A stretch of DNA of 64,000 nt from Streptomyces luteogriseus (GTDB lineage: Bacteria; Actinomycetota; Actinomycetes; Streptomycetales; Streptomycetaceae): positions 2,976,001 through 3,040,000 of the forward strand of contig NZ_JACHMS010000001.1 of assembly GCF_014205055.1 (NCBI RefSeq). The letters are read 5' to 3'. Numbering within the stretch: position 1 is the stretch's first letter; every line of letters begins with the position of its first letter. This document shows positions 45,533-52,972 of the stretch, in pieces. A program made the position numbers and the translations under genes. A model generated the notes under the pieces. The model did no database searches and had not been told where the DNA came from. It saw only the letters and a program-made list of their open reading frames with translations.

Positions 45533-46069
45533 ACAAGCGGGCCACGCGGCGGCCCCCATGCCCCAGGCGACTTCAAGATCTTTGCGGGACAGCCCTTAGC
45601 CGACTCGCCAATCATCCTTGAAGGCGCCGGGAATCACATCGTAATCAGTGAATTCCGGGTAGACGAAGTACTTCCGGAGTTGCGGGCCGAGGTTGAACGC
45701 CATGAGACGCACACCCCGGGCCACAGGGAGGCGCTGCAACAACTCATGCTTGCACAGCGGCAGGTACGCAACACCCCAGAAGGCTACTGAGTGGCCGCAG
45801 CCATTCCAGACGCAGCACAGCACGCCCTCACCGGCACGGCACGAATGGAAGACATCCATTCTGCGGCCGTCATGTCTGATGGCGTATCCCGGCTCGTGAC
45901 GGAGTACGGCATGGCGACTTGGTTCGACGTCTTCGCCACGCTCAAGACCGGAGGGCCCCGCGAATTGATCGAAACGGTCCGCAAGGTCGAGGCCACGGAC
46001 CCTTCGGGGCTCCGGTGGCCGCGCTACAAATCCGGAGATGACGCGACCGTTGCCTATTGTCGATGGTGA

Positions 46070-46198
46070 TCGCTCAGAGCGGGCATCGCCGACGGACCTA
46101 GAGTTCTACAAACTGCCGGTTCGACGCTATCGGATGGTCAATTACTTGAGCGCATTACGTGAGATGAGCCGCAGATCGCGGAGATCCGTAGCATGCAT
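46070..46198. other. Gap between the phosphatase remnant and the PIN gene
   Basis: Contains an open stretch beginning MTRPLPIVDGDRSERASPT that overlaps the phosphatase end and runs antisense into the PIN gene. I see no domain in it and do not call a gene. Confidence 0.4.
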
Positions 46199-47749
46199 TC
46201 ACTTCACACCACCTAGGTCACCGTTCGGAGGTACGTACAGACTCTCCACATATTCCCATTCAATTCCCTTGCGTGTATCGATTCGCAACGTCGCCCAATG
46301 AGCTGAATGAATTCCGTTGTCGATGTCGGATGCGTAGGGAATCAGCACAATCTCCAAGTCAGAACTTACGGGTGCGATAAGTCCTGGAATCGTCGCGTCA
46401 GGCTGCGCCAAATCAAACAGCGGAAGTTCCTCGGGACGCTCGACTAGGTCATTAAATAGGACGCGCAGTGACTTCTTGTGATTTAGGTAGCCGAGAGCGT
46501 GATCGACCGATGCCGCGTGTTGCGCGTACCTGAATGGAAAAAGGAGACGGTCGTCAAGCACCGGATGAGCCTTAGAGCGTAGGAGTATGGTGGAGCCGCC
46601 CATCCCAAGGGCTACCTCGTTGAGCCCTTCCAGGACGGCTGATTCGATGAGGGTTCCATACAGCGCCGGGTTGGTATTAGCTACCCGCACGGCTTCCGAC
46701 GCTCGCCGATGAGAGCGACGCAGGCAAGCGGGAATTTCCTTGGCGAGTCTTCTCGGTAGCCGAATCCTAGTGCCAGGGTTCTCGCTGGTGGCCAAGTCGC
46801 TTACGGAACGTTCATCTACCTTCAAGCCGAATACTCGGTCGGCCTCCGCCAAGAGCTGGCTAGGCGTAAGCATATACAGCTCCACGCCGGCCCGCTTTCG
46901 AAGTTCAACGCGTAGCTCAGTTCTTGGCCGAGCCGCCCCTTGCCCGTTGCCGGACACCCACCAGTCTTCTTTCACGTCGCCGGTTACCAGCAATACCTCT
47001 CGCTTGCACCGTTCGGCTTCAGCGAGGATCTGCTCCCAGATAAGGTAATCGCCCGAGGCTTGCTCTGAGGTCTTATCGGACTCAAAGTCCTTATAGCCGG
47101 GAGGTATCTTCTCGTCTGCACGTCGGGCAGCCTCACTGACGAGTGCGTCGTATTCGTCCGGAGAGAACGGATCGCCGATCCTCCCCTGCAAGATCTGTTC
47201 GAGTTTTTGCAAAACCGGGTCGGTCAGAGTTGACGAAGTGCCTTCGAGCGCGTCTTTCGTCGCCTGCCCTTCAATGAATTGCTTCACCTCCGCCATGATC
47301 TTACTTATAGCGTTCGTAGAATTCTTGACGTACTGGCTAACCTCATTGTCATTGGCCAGGTGAACGTCTTTCAGCCAACGATCCAGAGCGTCCCTCGTTG
47401 AACGTGAGACTTTATCTAGTGCCGAGCATGCCTCGCGAGCCTTACTTTTGTGGTGACCTCGAATTGATGGCAGGTCACGGTTTCGCCAAAACTCGGAAAG
47501 AACTTGGTGCGGGATCCAAATGCGTTCTTGCACCTGATTGAGTACGGCAAACGTATCTCTACGAGTGCGCTCATTTGATCTGTACAGATTAATCAAGACG
47601 TTGGTATCTAGGACGATGATGGCGGAGGAGAATAGTCGCTCGTAGTCAGTATGCGATGCCGTGCGGTAAGCGTCGTCGCAATCGAAGATGCCCCGCTCTG
47701 CTACCCGGTCGGGCCCGCCGACTGCCGCCGCTCCCGTTTCCCCCGTCAT
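46199..47749 (-). CDS. PIN-like (PIN_8) nuclease domain protein with unknown C-terminal half
   Basis: 516 residues from the ATG at 47749, with AGGAGG 7 bp before it. The N-terminal half fits the PIN_8 pattern: IIVLDTNVLINLYR (D48), RIWIPHQVLSEFWRNRD (E86), SGDYLIWEQIL (D234) and VLLVTGDVKEDWW (D258, D262), with a helical insertion at 95-200. These acidic residues would form a metal-dependent RNase centre. Residues about 285-516 match nothing I know (LPRRLAKEIPACLRRSHRRA, then a hydrophobic, beta-rich end). Distinctly AT-richer than core genes; no antitoxin partner is adjacent. Possibly a defence nuclease, by inference. Confidence 0.8.
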   Translation of the reverse strand: MTGETGAAAVGGPDRVAERGIFDCDDAYRTASHTDYERLFSSAIIVLDTNVLINLYRSNERTRRDTFAVLNQVQERIWIPHQVLSEFWRNRDLPSIRGHHKSKAREACSALDKVSRSTRDALDRWLKDVHLANDNEVSQYVKNSTNAISKIMAEVKQFIEGQATKDALEGTSSTLTDPVLQKLEQILQGRIGDPFSPDEYDALVSEAARRADEKIPPGYKDFESDKTSEQASGDYLIWEQILAEAERCKREVLLVTGDVKEDWWVSGNGQGAARPRTELRVELRKRAGVELYMLTPSQLLAEADRVFGLKVDERSVSDLATSENPGTRIRLPRRLAKEIPACLRRSHRRASEAVRVANTNPALYGTLIESAVLEGLNEVALGMGGSTILLRSKAHPVLDDRLLFPFRYAQHAASVDHALGYLNHKKSLRVLFNDLVERPEELPLFDLAQPDATIPGLIAPVSSDLEIVLIPYASDIDNGIHSAHWATLRIDTRKGIEWEYVESLYVPPNGDLGGVK

Positions 47750-48064
47750 CCATCCTCCTGCGCATACCCGCTGGCGCTCAACACGCTCAGCAGTGTTGCA
47801 CCCAGTCGTCCATCCCCACAGCTGGATGTAGGGACTCGACACCGCCTTTCGCCAGACCGCAGGTTGGCCACTGCCCCATGACGCCACTCGCCGTGAACGA
47901 TCTGTACGTCCCACCCAGTGCAGCCATGCGACGGCGTCTCAACGGGGCCCCTGTGGGCCGTCCAAGGGGAGCCAGCAACGACCCCCAACAACCCAAGGAG
48001 ACCACAATCTTGCAGTTCGATGGCCGGGTGTAGCGCATGGCCACACTCGGCCGGACTGGAGGAT

Positions 48065-48078
48065 CTCAACCAGCGCTA
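48065..48078. repeat. Right attachment-site repeat of the hisN element
   Basis: CTCAACCAGCGCTA, identical to 41992-42005; here the frame reads LNQR then TAA. It marks the boundary with core sequence that continues into the CBS gene. Confidence 0.7.
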
Positions 48079-48134
48079 ATGAGCCCCCCGTTGTTACCGA
48101 GCGCCCCCTTGTTGACCCTCCCTTTACCTGCCAC

Positions 48135-48200
48135 CCTGGGAGTCCCCCCACTTGTGAATTTGTGAAATTCTGAACGAACGGCGGGGAGACTCCCAGGAGG
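48135..48200 (+). promoter_or_regulatory. Inverted repeat covering the CBS-gene ribosome-binding site
   Basis: CCTGGGAGT (48135-48143) can pair with ACTCCCAGG (48189-48197), which overlaps the AGGAGG ribosome-binding site at 48195-48200. A hairpin in the mRNA could hide the site. If transcription begins inside the loop the left arm is only an operator. Confidence 0.45.
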
Positions 48201-48211
48201 TGGCTCCATCC

Positions 48212-48601
48212 ATGCTCGTCCGTGACGCCATGAGCACTGTCGTCCTCACCATCGGCCCGACCCACACCCTGCGCCAGGCCGCAGCGCTGATGTCCGCGCG
48301 CAAGGTCGGGGCGGCCGTCGTCCACGACCCCGACGCCGGCATCGGCATCCTCACCGAACGCGACATCCTCAACTCCGTGGGCCTGGGCCAGGACCCGGAC
48401 GCGGAACGCACCCAGGCCCACACCACCAACGACGTCGTGTTCGCCGCCCCGGCCTGGACCCTGGAGGAGGCGGCGGCCGCCATGGCACACGGCGGCTTCC
48501 GGCACCTCATCGTGCTGGACGACGGCGAACCCGCCGGCATCGTCTCGGTCCGCGACATCATCCGCTGCTGGGCACCGGCACGACAGCAGGTTCCGGCGTA
48601 A
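48212..48601 (+). CDS. Two-CBS-domain protein
   Basis: 129 residues made of two CBS motifs: LVRDAMSTVVLTIGPTHTLR with VGAAVVHDPDAGIGILTERD, and VFAAPAWTLEEAAAAMAHGG with FRHLIVLDDGEPAGIVSVRD. CBS pairs bind adenine nucleotides and act as energy or stress sensors. The ATG at 48212 is set by an AGGAGG 11 bp upstream. It is free-standing, with a terminator at 48608-48643 shared with the convergent catalase remnant. Confidence 0.9.
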   Translation: MLVRDAMSTVVLTIGPTHTLRQAAALMSARKVGAAVVHDPDAGIGILTERDILNSVGLGQDPDAERTQAHTTNDVVFAAPAWTLEEAAAAMAHGGFRHLIVLDDGEPAGIVSVRDIIRCWAPARQQVPA

Positions 48602-48607
48602 CCACGC

Positions 48608-48643
48608 GGACGGGCCGGGCCCCGAGAGGGACCCGGCCCGTCC
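48608..48643. terminator. Bidirectional terminator between the CBS gene and catalase remnant
   Basis: GGACGGGCCGGG and CCCGGCCCGTCC form a 12-bp perfect stem between two convergent genes. Confidence 0.85.
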
Positions 48644-48671
48644 GCCACCGCAAGCGGTCCAGCGCTGGAGT

Positions 48672-49941
48672 TCAGCCGCGCAGGGCCTGGACCGCGGCCT
48701 CCAGCCGCTTGCCGTAGTCTCCGTCGGCCCGACGGAAGTTGTCGATCGCCCGCTCGACGATGTCGTCGCGCGAGACCTTGGCGATGAAGCCGGCCAGGTT
48801 GGCGACCAGGCGCTCCTTCTCGTCCTCGCTCATCAGACGGTAGAGATTGCCCGCCTGCACGAAGTCGTCGTCCTCGGCGTGCACCGGAGCCGGGTGGTTG
48901 CCCGTCGCGCCGCTCACGGCCGTGGCGGACCACAGCGGACGGTCCGTCTGGAACGGGCCGCCGAAGCTGTTCGGCTCGTAGTTCTTCGCGCCCGCGTGCC
49001 GGCCGTCGTAGAGGTACCCGTCCCGCGAGTGGGTGCGCGCCACGGTGGCGTGCGGCCGGTTCACCGGCAGATGGTCGGCGTTGATGCCGACCCGGTACCG
49101 GTGGGCGTCGCCGTAGGCGAAGAGGCGGCCCTGGAGCATCTTGTCCGGGGACGGGCCGATGCCCGGCACGAAGTGGGCGGGGCTGAAGACCGACTGCTCG
49201 ACCTCGGCGAAGACGTTCTCCGGGTTACGGTTGAGCTCCAGCCTGCCGATCTCGACGACCGGGTAGTCCGCGTGCGGCCAGACCTTGGTCAGGTCGAACG
49301 GGTTGAAGCGGTACGTCGCCGGCTCGGCCACCGGCATGATCTGCACACCCACGGTCCAGGCCGGGTACTCGCCGCGCTCGATGGCCTGGCGAAGGTCGCG
49401 CTGGTGGGAGTCGGGGTCCTCACCGGCGAGCCGGGCCGCCGCCTCGGCCGTCAGGTTCTTGATGCCCTGGTCCGTCTTGAAGTGGTACTTCACCCAGAAG
49501 GCCTCGCCGGCCTGGTTGCTCCACTGGAAGGTGTGCGAGCCGAAGCCGTCCATGTGACGGTACGAGGCGGGGATGCCGCGGTCGCCGAACAGCCAGGTCA
49601 CCTGGTGCGTGGACGCGCGGGTCGCGCACCGCGTCCGCCGACCCCAGGTTGCCGGCCACCGTCGAGAAGCGCAGGAAGACCTCGGTCTGCTTACCGATCC
49701 CGGAGAGGAAGGCGGCCCGCGTGTACGGGGTGACGTCGGCGGTCACCGTGAACGTGCCGTACGCACCGGCACCGCGGGCGTGCACCACGCGCTCCGGGAT
49801 GCGCTCACGGTTGAAGTGGGCCAGCTTCTCCAGCAGGAGCTGGTCCTGGACGAGGACCGGGCCGCCGACGCCCGCGGTCTCGCTGTTCTGGTTGTCGGCG
49901 ACCGGAGCCCCGGCCTCCGTCGTAAGCGGTCCCTGCGTCAC
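48672..49941 (-). pseudogene. katA: Monofunctional catalase gene with an internal deletion and frameshift
   Basis: Starts at a GTG (49941, AGGAGG upstream) with [19 protein letters not shown] and the active-site His region [14 protein letters not shown], and runs to [13 protein letters not shown]. Then, around 49605-49625, it jumps straight to [17 protein letters not shown] in another frame and continues to the normal C-terminus (heme-side motif region RLFAYGDAHRYRVG). From family knowledge about 60 residues are missing, including the GFALKFYTEEGNYDLVGNN and FFIKDPIKFPDF region with the active-site Asn. Without them no active enzyme is expected. The downstream 309-codon frame is otherwise intact. 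Confidence 0.85.
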
Positions 49942-50006
49942 GTGCGCCTCCTGCACCCTTCACGACCGATCCAGTCCACCGGCCAAAGTCGTTCTCGATC
50001 CTACAA

Positions 50007-50019
50007 TAGACAATGTCTA
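50007..50019. promoter_or_regulatory. Fur-type palindromic operator between katA and catR
   Basis: TAGACAATGTCTA is a perfect 13-bp palindrome in an AT-rich context, midway between the divergent catalase and Fur-family genes. It probably binds the adjacent peroxide-sensing repressor. Confidence 0.75.
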
Positions 50020-50086
50020 AAGCACGTGAGGGTCTAAACTCACACCTGTTCGGGACCTGGTCCCCTTAGCTGTTAGGCTGGTGTCC

Positions 50087-50503
50087 ATGAGTGACCTTCT
50101 GGAACGCCTGCGCGGACGCGGATGGCGAATGACCGCGCAGCGGCGCGTCGTGGCCGAGGTCCTCGACGGCGAACACGTCCATCTGACGGCCGACGAGGTC
50201 CACGCCCGGGCCGTCGCCAAGCTGCCCGAGATCTCCCGGGCGACGGTGTACAACACGCTGGGCGAGCTCGTGACCCTCGGCGAGGTGCTGGAGGTCTCCA
50301 CGGACCAGCGCGCCAAGCGGTACGACCCGAACGCCCACCAGCCCCACCACCACTTGGTCTGCGCCCGGTGCGGCGCGATCCGGGACGTCCACCCGGTCGG
50401 CAACCCGCTGGCGGACCTCCCCGACACCGAGCGCTTCGGCTTCACGGTCTCGGACGTCGAGGTGACCTACCGCGGCGTCTGCCCGAACTGCGCGGCCGCC
50501 TAG
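50087..50503 (+). CDS. catR: Fur-family peroxide-responsive repressor (CatR-like)
   Basis: 138 residues. The winged helix is RMTAQRRVVAEVLDGEHVHL and ISRATVYNTLGELV; the C-terminal domain has a metal-binding His cluster (PHHHLVCARCG) and a second CxxC (GVCPNCAAA), forming the structural zinc site. The pairing with a divergent catalase gene and the palindrome between them fit CatR/PerR-type hydrogen peroxide sensing. The name is by resemblance to S. coelicolor CatR. The GTG six bases upstream (50081) is an alternative start. Confidence 0.88.
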   Translation: MSDLLERLRGRGWRMTAQRRVVAEVLDGEHVHLTADEVHARAVAKLPEISRATVYNTLGELVTLGEVLEVSTDQRAKRYDPNAHQPHHHLVCARCGAIRDVHPVGNPLADLPDTERFGFTVSDVEVTYRGVCPNCAAA

Positions 50504-50518
50504 CCCGCACGAACGCGC

Positions 50519-50552
50519 GAGAGCCCCGGCACTGATGGGTGCCGGGGCTCTC
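50519..50552 (+). terminator. Terminator of the Fur-family gene
   Basis: GAGAGCCCCGGCAC, 6-nt loop, GTGCCGGGGCTCTC: a perfect 14-bp stem 15 bp after the stop. Confidence 0.9.
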
Positions 50553-50584
50553 TGCTGCCATGCTGCATGACGGTGCCGCATACA

Positions 50585-50620
50585 CCGAGGGCCGGAACCC
50601 TTTCGGATTCCGGCCCTCGG
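50585..50620 (-). terminator. Terminator of the first tRNA-fMet gene
   Basis: CCGAGGGCCGGAA and TTCCGGCCCTCGG form a perfect stem 8 bp beyond the tRNA 3' end. Confidence 0.85.
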
Positions 50621-50627
50621 CCTTCAG

Positions 50628-50701
50628 TAGCGGGGACAGGATTTGAACCTGCGACCTCTGGGTTATGAGCCCAGCGAGCTACCGAGCTGCTCCACCCCGC
50701 G
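50628..50701 (-). tRNA. tRNA-fMet (anticodon CAT), copy 1
   Basis: 74 nt without encoded CCA. The minus strand starts CGCGGGGTGGAGCAGCTCGG and has anticodon loop CTCATAA, T-loop GTTCAAATC and ends CCCCGCTA. The unpaired first acceptor position (C1 opposite U72) and three G-C pairs below the anticodon loop (GGG/CCC) mark an initiator tRNA. Confidence 0.95.
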
Positions 50702-50783
50702 TCGTTGAATGCAACGTTACGTCACCGCGGAGGGCGGATGCAAATCCATTGCCCGGCTGCACCCTGGCCCCACCCGCACCAGG

Positions 50784-52607
50784 TCACGCGGACAGCTCCT
50801 GCCGCAGCGCGTCCCTCAGCCGCTCCGCCCTCTCGGCGACGGACGCCGGCCCCAGCGACACGGCCCGCTCGGCCCACCGCTGTCCCTCCGCCAGCTCACC
50901 CCGACGCGCGTAGACCAGGGCCAGCCGCAACGCCGCCCGCCCGTGCCCCGCGTCGGCGGCACGAGTCCACCAGACCGCCGCCTCCGGCTCGCTCCCCTCC
51001 CGGGCCAGCAGCAGCCCGAGATTGAACGCGCCGTTGCGAGACCCGGCCTCGGCCGCCTCCCGGTACCACCGAGCCGCCTCCACGACATCGCCCCGGGCCG
51101 CCGCGAGCATGCCGACCCGCACCTGCGCCCGCCGATGCCCCTGGGAGGCCGCCCGCTCGTACCATTCCTCGCACTCGCTCCGCCGGTGCACCGGCTCCCC
51201 GAGCTCGTGCGCGGGCTCCGGCGGCCGCCGCGCGTCGAGCACGGTCGCCAGCCGGTACGCGGCCTCGGCGCTCCCGCCCCCGGCCGCACAGCGCAGATGC
51301 CGCTCGGCCTCCTGCTCGTCGCCGTCCCGCAGCCTCGCCATGCCGACCTGAAGCGCCGCCTCGGTGTGCCCGGCGGCAGCGGCACGCTCGTACCAGCGCA
51401 GCGCGGACTGCTCCTCGTCCCTCCCGGCATGCAGGATGCCGAGATTGAAGGCGGCGTCCACGCTTCCCGCCTCCGCGGCCTTGGAGAACCACGGCTCCGC
51501 GCCCGTCTCGTCGCCGCCCCGCAGCAGCAGGATCGCCAGCGCGTTCGCGGCCTCCCGGTGCCCGGCGTAGGCCGCGCGCCGGTACCACTGCTCGGCCTGC
51601 GGGGTGCGCCCCTGCTCCGCGCAGAGCAAGCCGAGGTTGTACGCGCCGTTCACGTCGCCCGCGTCCATCGCGGCGCGGTACCACCGCTCTGCGGTCTGGG
51701 TCTCGCCCCGCTCGGCGTGCAGCGCGCCCAGCGCGTTCGCCGCGTTGCCGTCGCCGTCCTGGGCGGCCCGCAGCCACCACACGGCGGCGTTCTCGGTGTC
51801 GCCCGCGTCGCGCAGCAGGAAGCCCAGCGCGCAGGCGGCCCGCGCCTCGCCGTCCTTGGCGGAGGTCAGGTACCAGCGCCCGGCCTCCTTGAGCTCGCCT
51901 CGCCGCTCCAGGATCGTCCCGAGGTGCAGCGCGGCCCGCCGGTGGCCGCGTGCGGCGGCCTGCCGGTACCACTGCTCGGCTTCCTCGGGGGCCTGGACAC
52001 CGTTGTCACCGTCGGCTTCCCGCGCCGCCTTCCGGTCCAGCGCCCGCGCCAGCCGGTACGCCGCCTCCCGGTGACCGCGCTCGGCGGCGACCCGCATCCA
52101 CTGCTCGGCCGCGGCGTCCCCGCGGTGCTCCAGCAGGTCGGCGAGCGCGTAGGCGCCCAGCGTGTGCCCCTGCTCGGCGGACTGGCGCAGCCAGTACTCG
52201 GCGGCGGGTTCGTCGCCGCGCTCGCGGTGGTGCCGGCCGAGGGCGTGCGCGGCCGCCGTGGATCCGGCGACGGCGGCGATGCGCCACCATCCGGCGGCCT
52301 CGTCGGCATACCCCCGCTGGTGAAGGAGGACTCCCAGGTTGTTGGCGGCCGCCCGGTCGCCCGCGGCGGTGGCGGCACGCAGATGAGGCTCGGCCCCGTC
52401 GAGATCGCCACGGCGCAGCAGCATGGCCCCGAGGACACTCATCGCTTCGACGTCGCCGGCCTCGGCGGCCAGCCGCTGACGCAGCTCCTCGGCCGCCTCG
52501 TCGGCGATCTCCCCGGTCTCGTCCGGGGTCTCGGTGTCCTCCCGGCTGGAAGGCTGCACAAAACGCCCTGTCTCGAACAGAGTTGCCTTGTCCCCCATAA
52601 CGTCCAT
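50784..52607 (-). CDS. Large Sel1/TPR-repeat protein
   Basis: 607 residues starting at 52607 or at an ATG 9 bp later (GDKATLFETGRFVQPSS). From about residue 40 it is a continuous solenoid of some fifteen 34-36-residue repeats, for example AAEYWLRQSAEQGHTLGAYA, AEQWYRRAAYAGHREAANAL and ALRWYERAAAAGHTEAALQV, with the Sel1 pattern W-Y-x-x-A-A-x-x-G-H/D. Such proteins are interaction scaffolds. No signal peptide or enzyme motif. It lies between two identical initiator tRNA genes on the same strand. Confidence 0.9.
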   Translation of the reverse strand: MDVMGDKATLFETGRFVQPSSREDTETPDETGEIADEAAEELRQRLAAEAGDVEAMSVLGAMLLRRGDLDGAEPHLRAATAAGDRAAANNLGVLLHQRGYADEAAGWWRIAAVAGSTAAAHALGRHHRERGDEPAAEYWLRQSAEQGHTLGAYALADLLEHRGDAAAEQWMRVAAERGHREAAYRLARALDRKAAREADGDNGVQAPEEAEQWYRQAAARGHRRAALHLGTILERRGELKEAGRWYLTSAKDGEARAACALGFLLRDAGDTENAAVWWLRAAQDGDGNAANALGALHAERGETQTAERWYRAAMDAGDVNGAYNLGLLCAEQGRTPQAEQWYRRAAYAGHREAANALAILLLRGGDETGAEPWFSKAAEAGSVDAAFNLGILHAGRDEEQSALRWYERAAAAGHTEAALQVGMARLRDGDEQEAERHLRCAAGGGSAEAAYRLATVLDARRPPEPAHELGEPVHRRSECEEWYERAASQGHRRAQVRVGMLAAARGDVVEAARWYREAAEAGSRNGAFNLGLLLAREGSEPEAAVWWTRAADAGHGRAALRLALVYARRGELAEGQRWAERAVSLGPASVAERAERLRDALRQELSA

Positions 52608-52772
52608 CGTCGCACCACCTGCAACCTGGGTACACCTCGTATACCGCAGCCAGTGAGGTCACTTCAGCGTTTTGTCGACATGCCCACAGAGAGACAAGTC
52701 AAACACAGATTGCCCAACTCCCCACGGCGGCACGGCCACAGCGGGTGCCAGTACATGCGTTCACACATCACG

Positions 52773-52805
52773 AAGGCCCGGATTCCTGTGTGGAATCCGG
52801 GCCTT
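52773..52805 (-). terminator. Terminator of the second tRNA-fMet gene
   Basis: AAGGCCCGGATTCC, 5-nt loop, GGAATCCGGGCCTT: a perfect 14-bp stem downstream of the tRNA 3' end. Confidence 0.88.
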
Positions 52806-52841
52806 CGGTGTCGCTGTGCCGCTCGGACATCGCGACTTCAG

Positions 52842-52915
52842 TAGCGGGGACAGGATTTGAACCTGCGACCTCTGGGTTATGAGCCCAGCGAGCTACCGAG
52901 CTGCTCCACCCCGCG
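52842..52915 (-). tRNA. tRNA-fMet (anticodon CAT), copy 2
   Basis: Identical in all 74 positions to the copy at 50628-50701, with the same short 3' flank (CTTCAGTAG on the plus strand) but otherwise different surroundings. Confidence 0.95.
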
Positions 52916-52972
52916 CCGTTGTGTTCACAACCGTATCACGGCGCGGGGTGAGCATTTGACCAGGCCAGGGCC

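Larger units (their letters stand above)
44055..45596. mobile_element. IS5-type insertion sequence with a passenger gene
   Basis: 1,542 bp with terminal inverted repeats starting AGGGCTGTCC on both sides (23 bp, 21 matching; left 44055-44077, right 45574-45596). It is flanked by a TA duplication (44053-44054 and 45597-45598) in a CTAG target, the habit of several Streptomyces IS5-family elements. It encodes a DDE transposase at its right and a HAD-like gene on the opposite strand at its left. Without the passenger the element would be about the usual 0.9 kb. Confidence 0.82.
43690..46069 (+). pseudogene. PP2C-like protein phosphatase gene, broken by an IS, a stop codon and N-terminal decay
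   Basis: The left part reads DRPLTDGLADAIERVAAAH, then DPGTPSATVAILRQHHG and LDHLVL up to 44054. After removing the IS and one TA, the frame continues exactly at 45599 with ADSPIILEGAGNHIV and runs to TPEGY, where a TGA (45788-45790) replaces what I recall as Trp in homologues. It then continues VAAAIPDAAQHALTG, VMSDGVSRLV and YKSGDDATVAYCRW to 46069. The MSDG and DDAT elements fit PP2C-like phosphatases common in Streptomyces. Before about 43878 the frame is disrupted. The 45791-46069 segment could still be read from a GTG, but would lack most of the domain. Confidence 0.8.
41992..48078. mobile_element. Remnant integrative element inserted at the hisN 3' end
   Basis: About 6.1 kb bounded by direct repeats of the hisN end. 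Base composition inside is visibly AT-richer (clearest at 42.2-43.6 and 46.1-47.7 kb), genes are hypothetical or broken, and an IS is nested within. The right repeat also keeps LNQR and a stop codon, as expected when an attP carries the gene end. No integrase, excisionase or replication gene is recognisable, so the element can no longer move by itself, or the integrase was lost. Confidence 0.65.
47750..48211. other. 462-bp gap with the right attachment repeat
   Basis: No gene is supported. Open frames here are short and low in character. It contains the right hisN-end repeat (48065-48078) and, further right, the AT-rich probable promoter of the CBS gene (TTGTGAATTTGTGAAATTC at about 48152-48170). 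Confidence 0.5.

Noticed and set aside
46038..46301. 87-codon frame after the phosphatase remnant
   Set aside because: Overlaps two better-supported features, no domain and no ribosome-binding site of note.
47746..48069. Short overlapping frames in the right part of the hisN element
   Set aside because: Cys/Arg/Ser-rich products without homology; they look like random frames in a non-coding gap.
41992..48078. Toxin-antitoxin module for the PIN protein
   Set aside because: No small DNA-binding or antitoxin-like gene lies next to the PIN gene, and the PIN_8 protein is much larger than VapC toxins.
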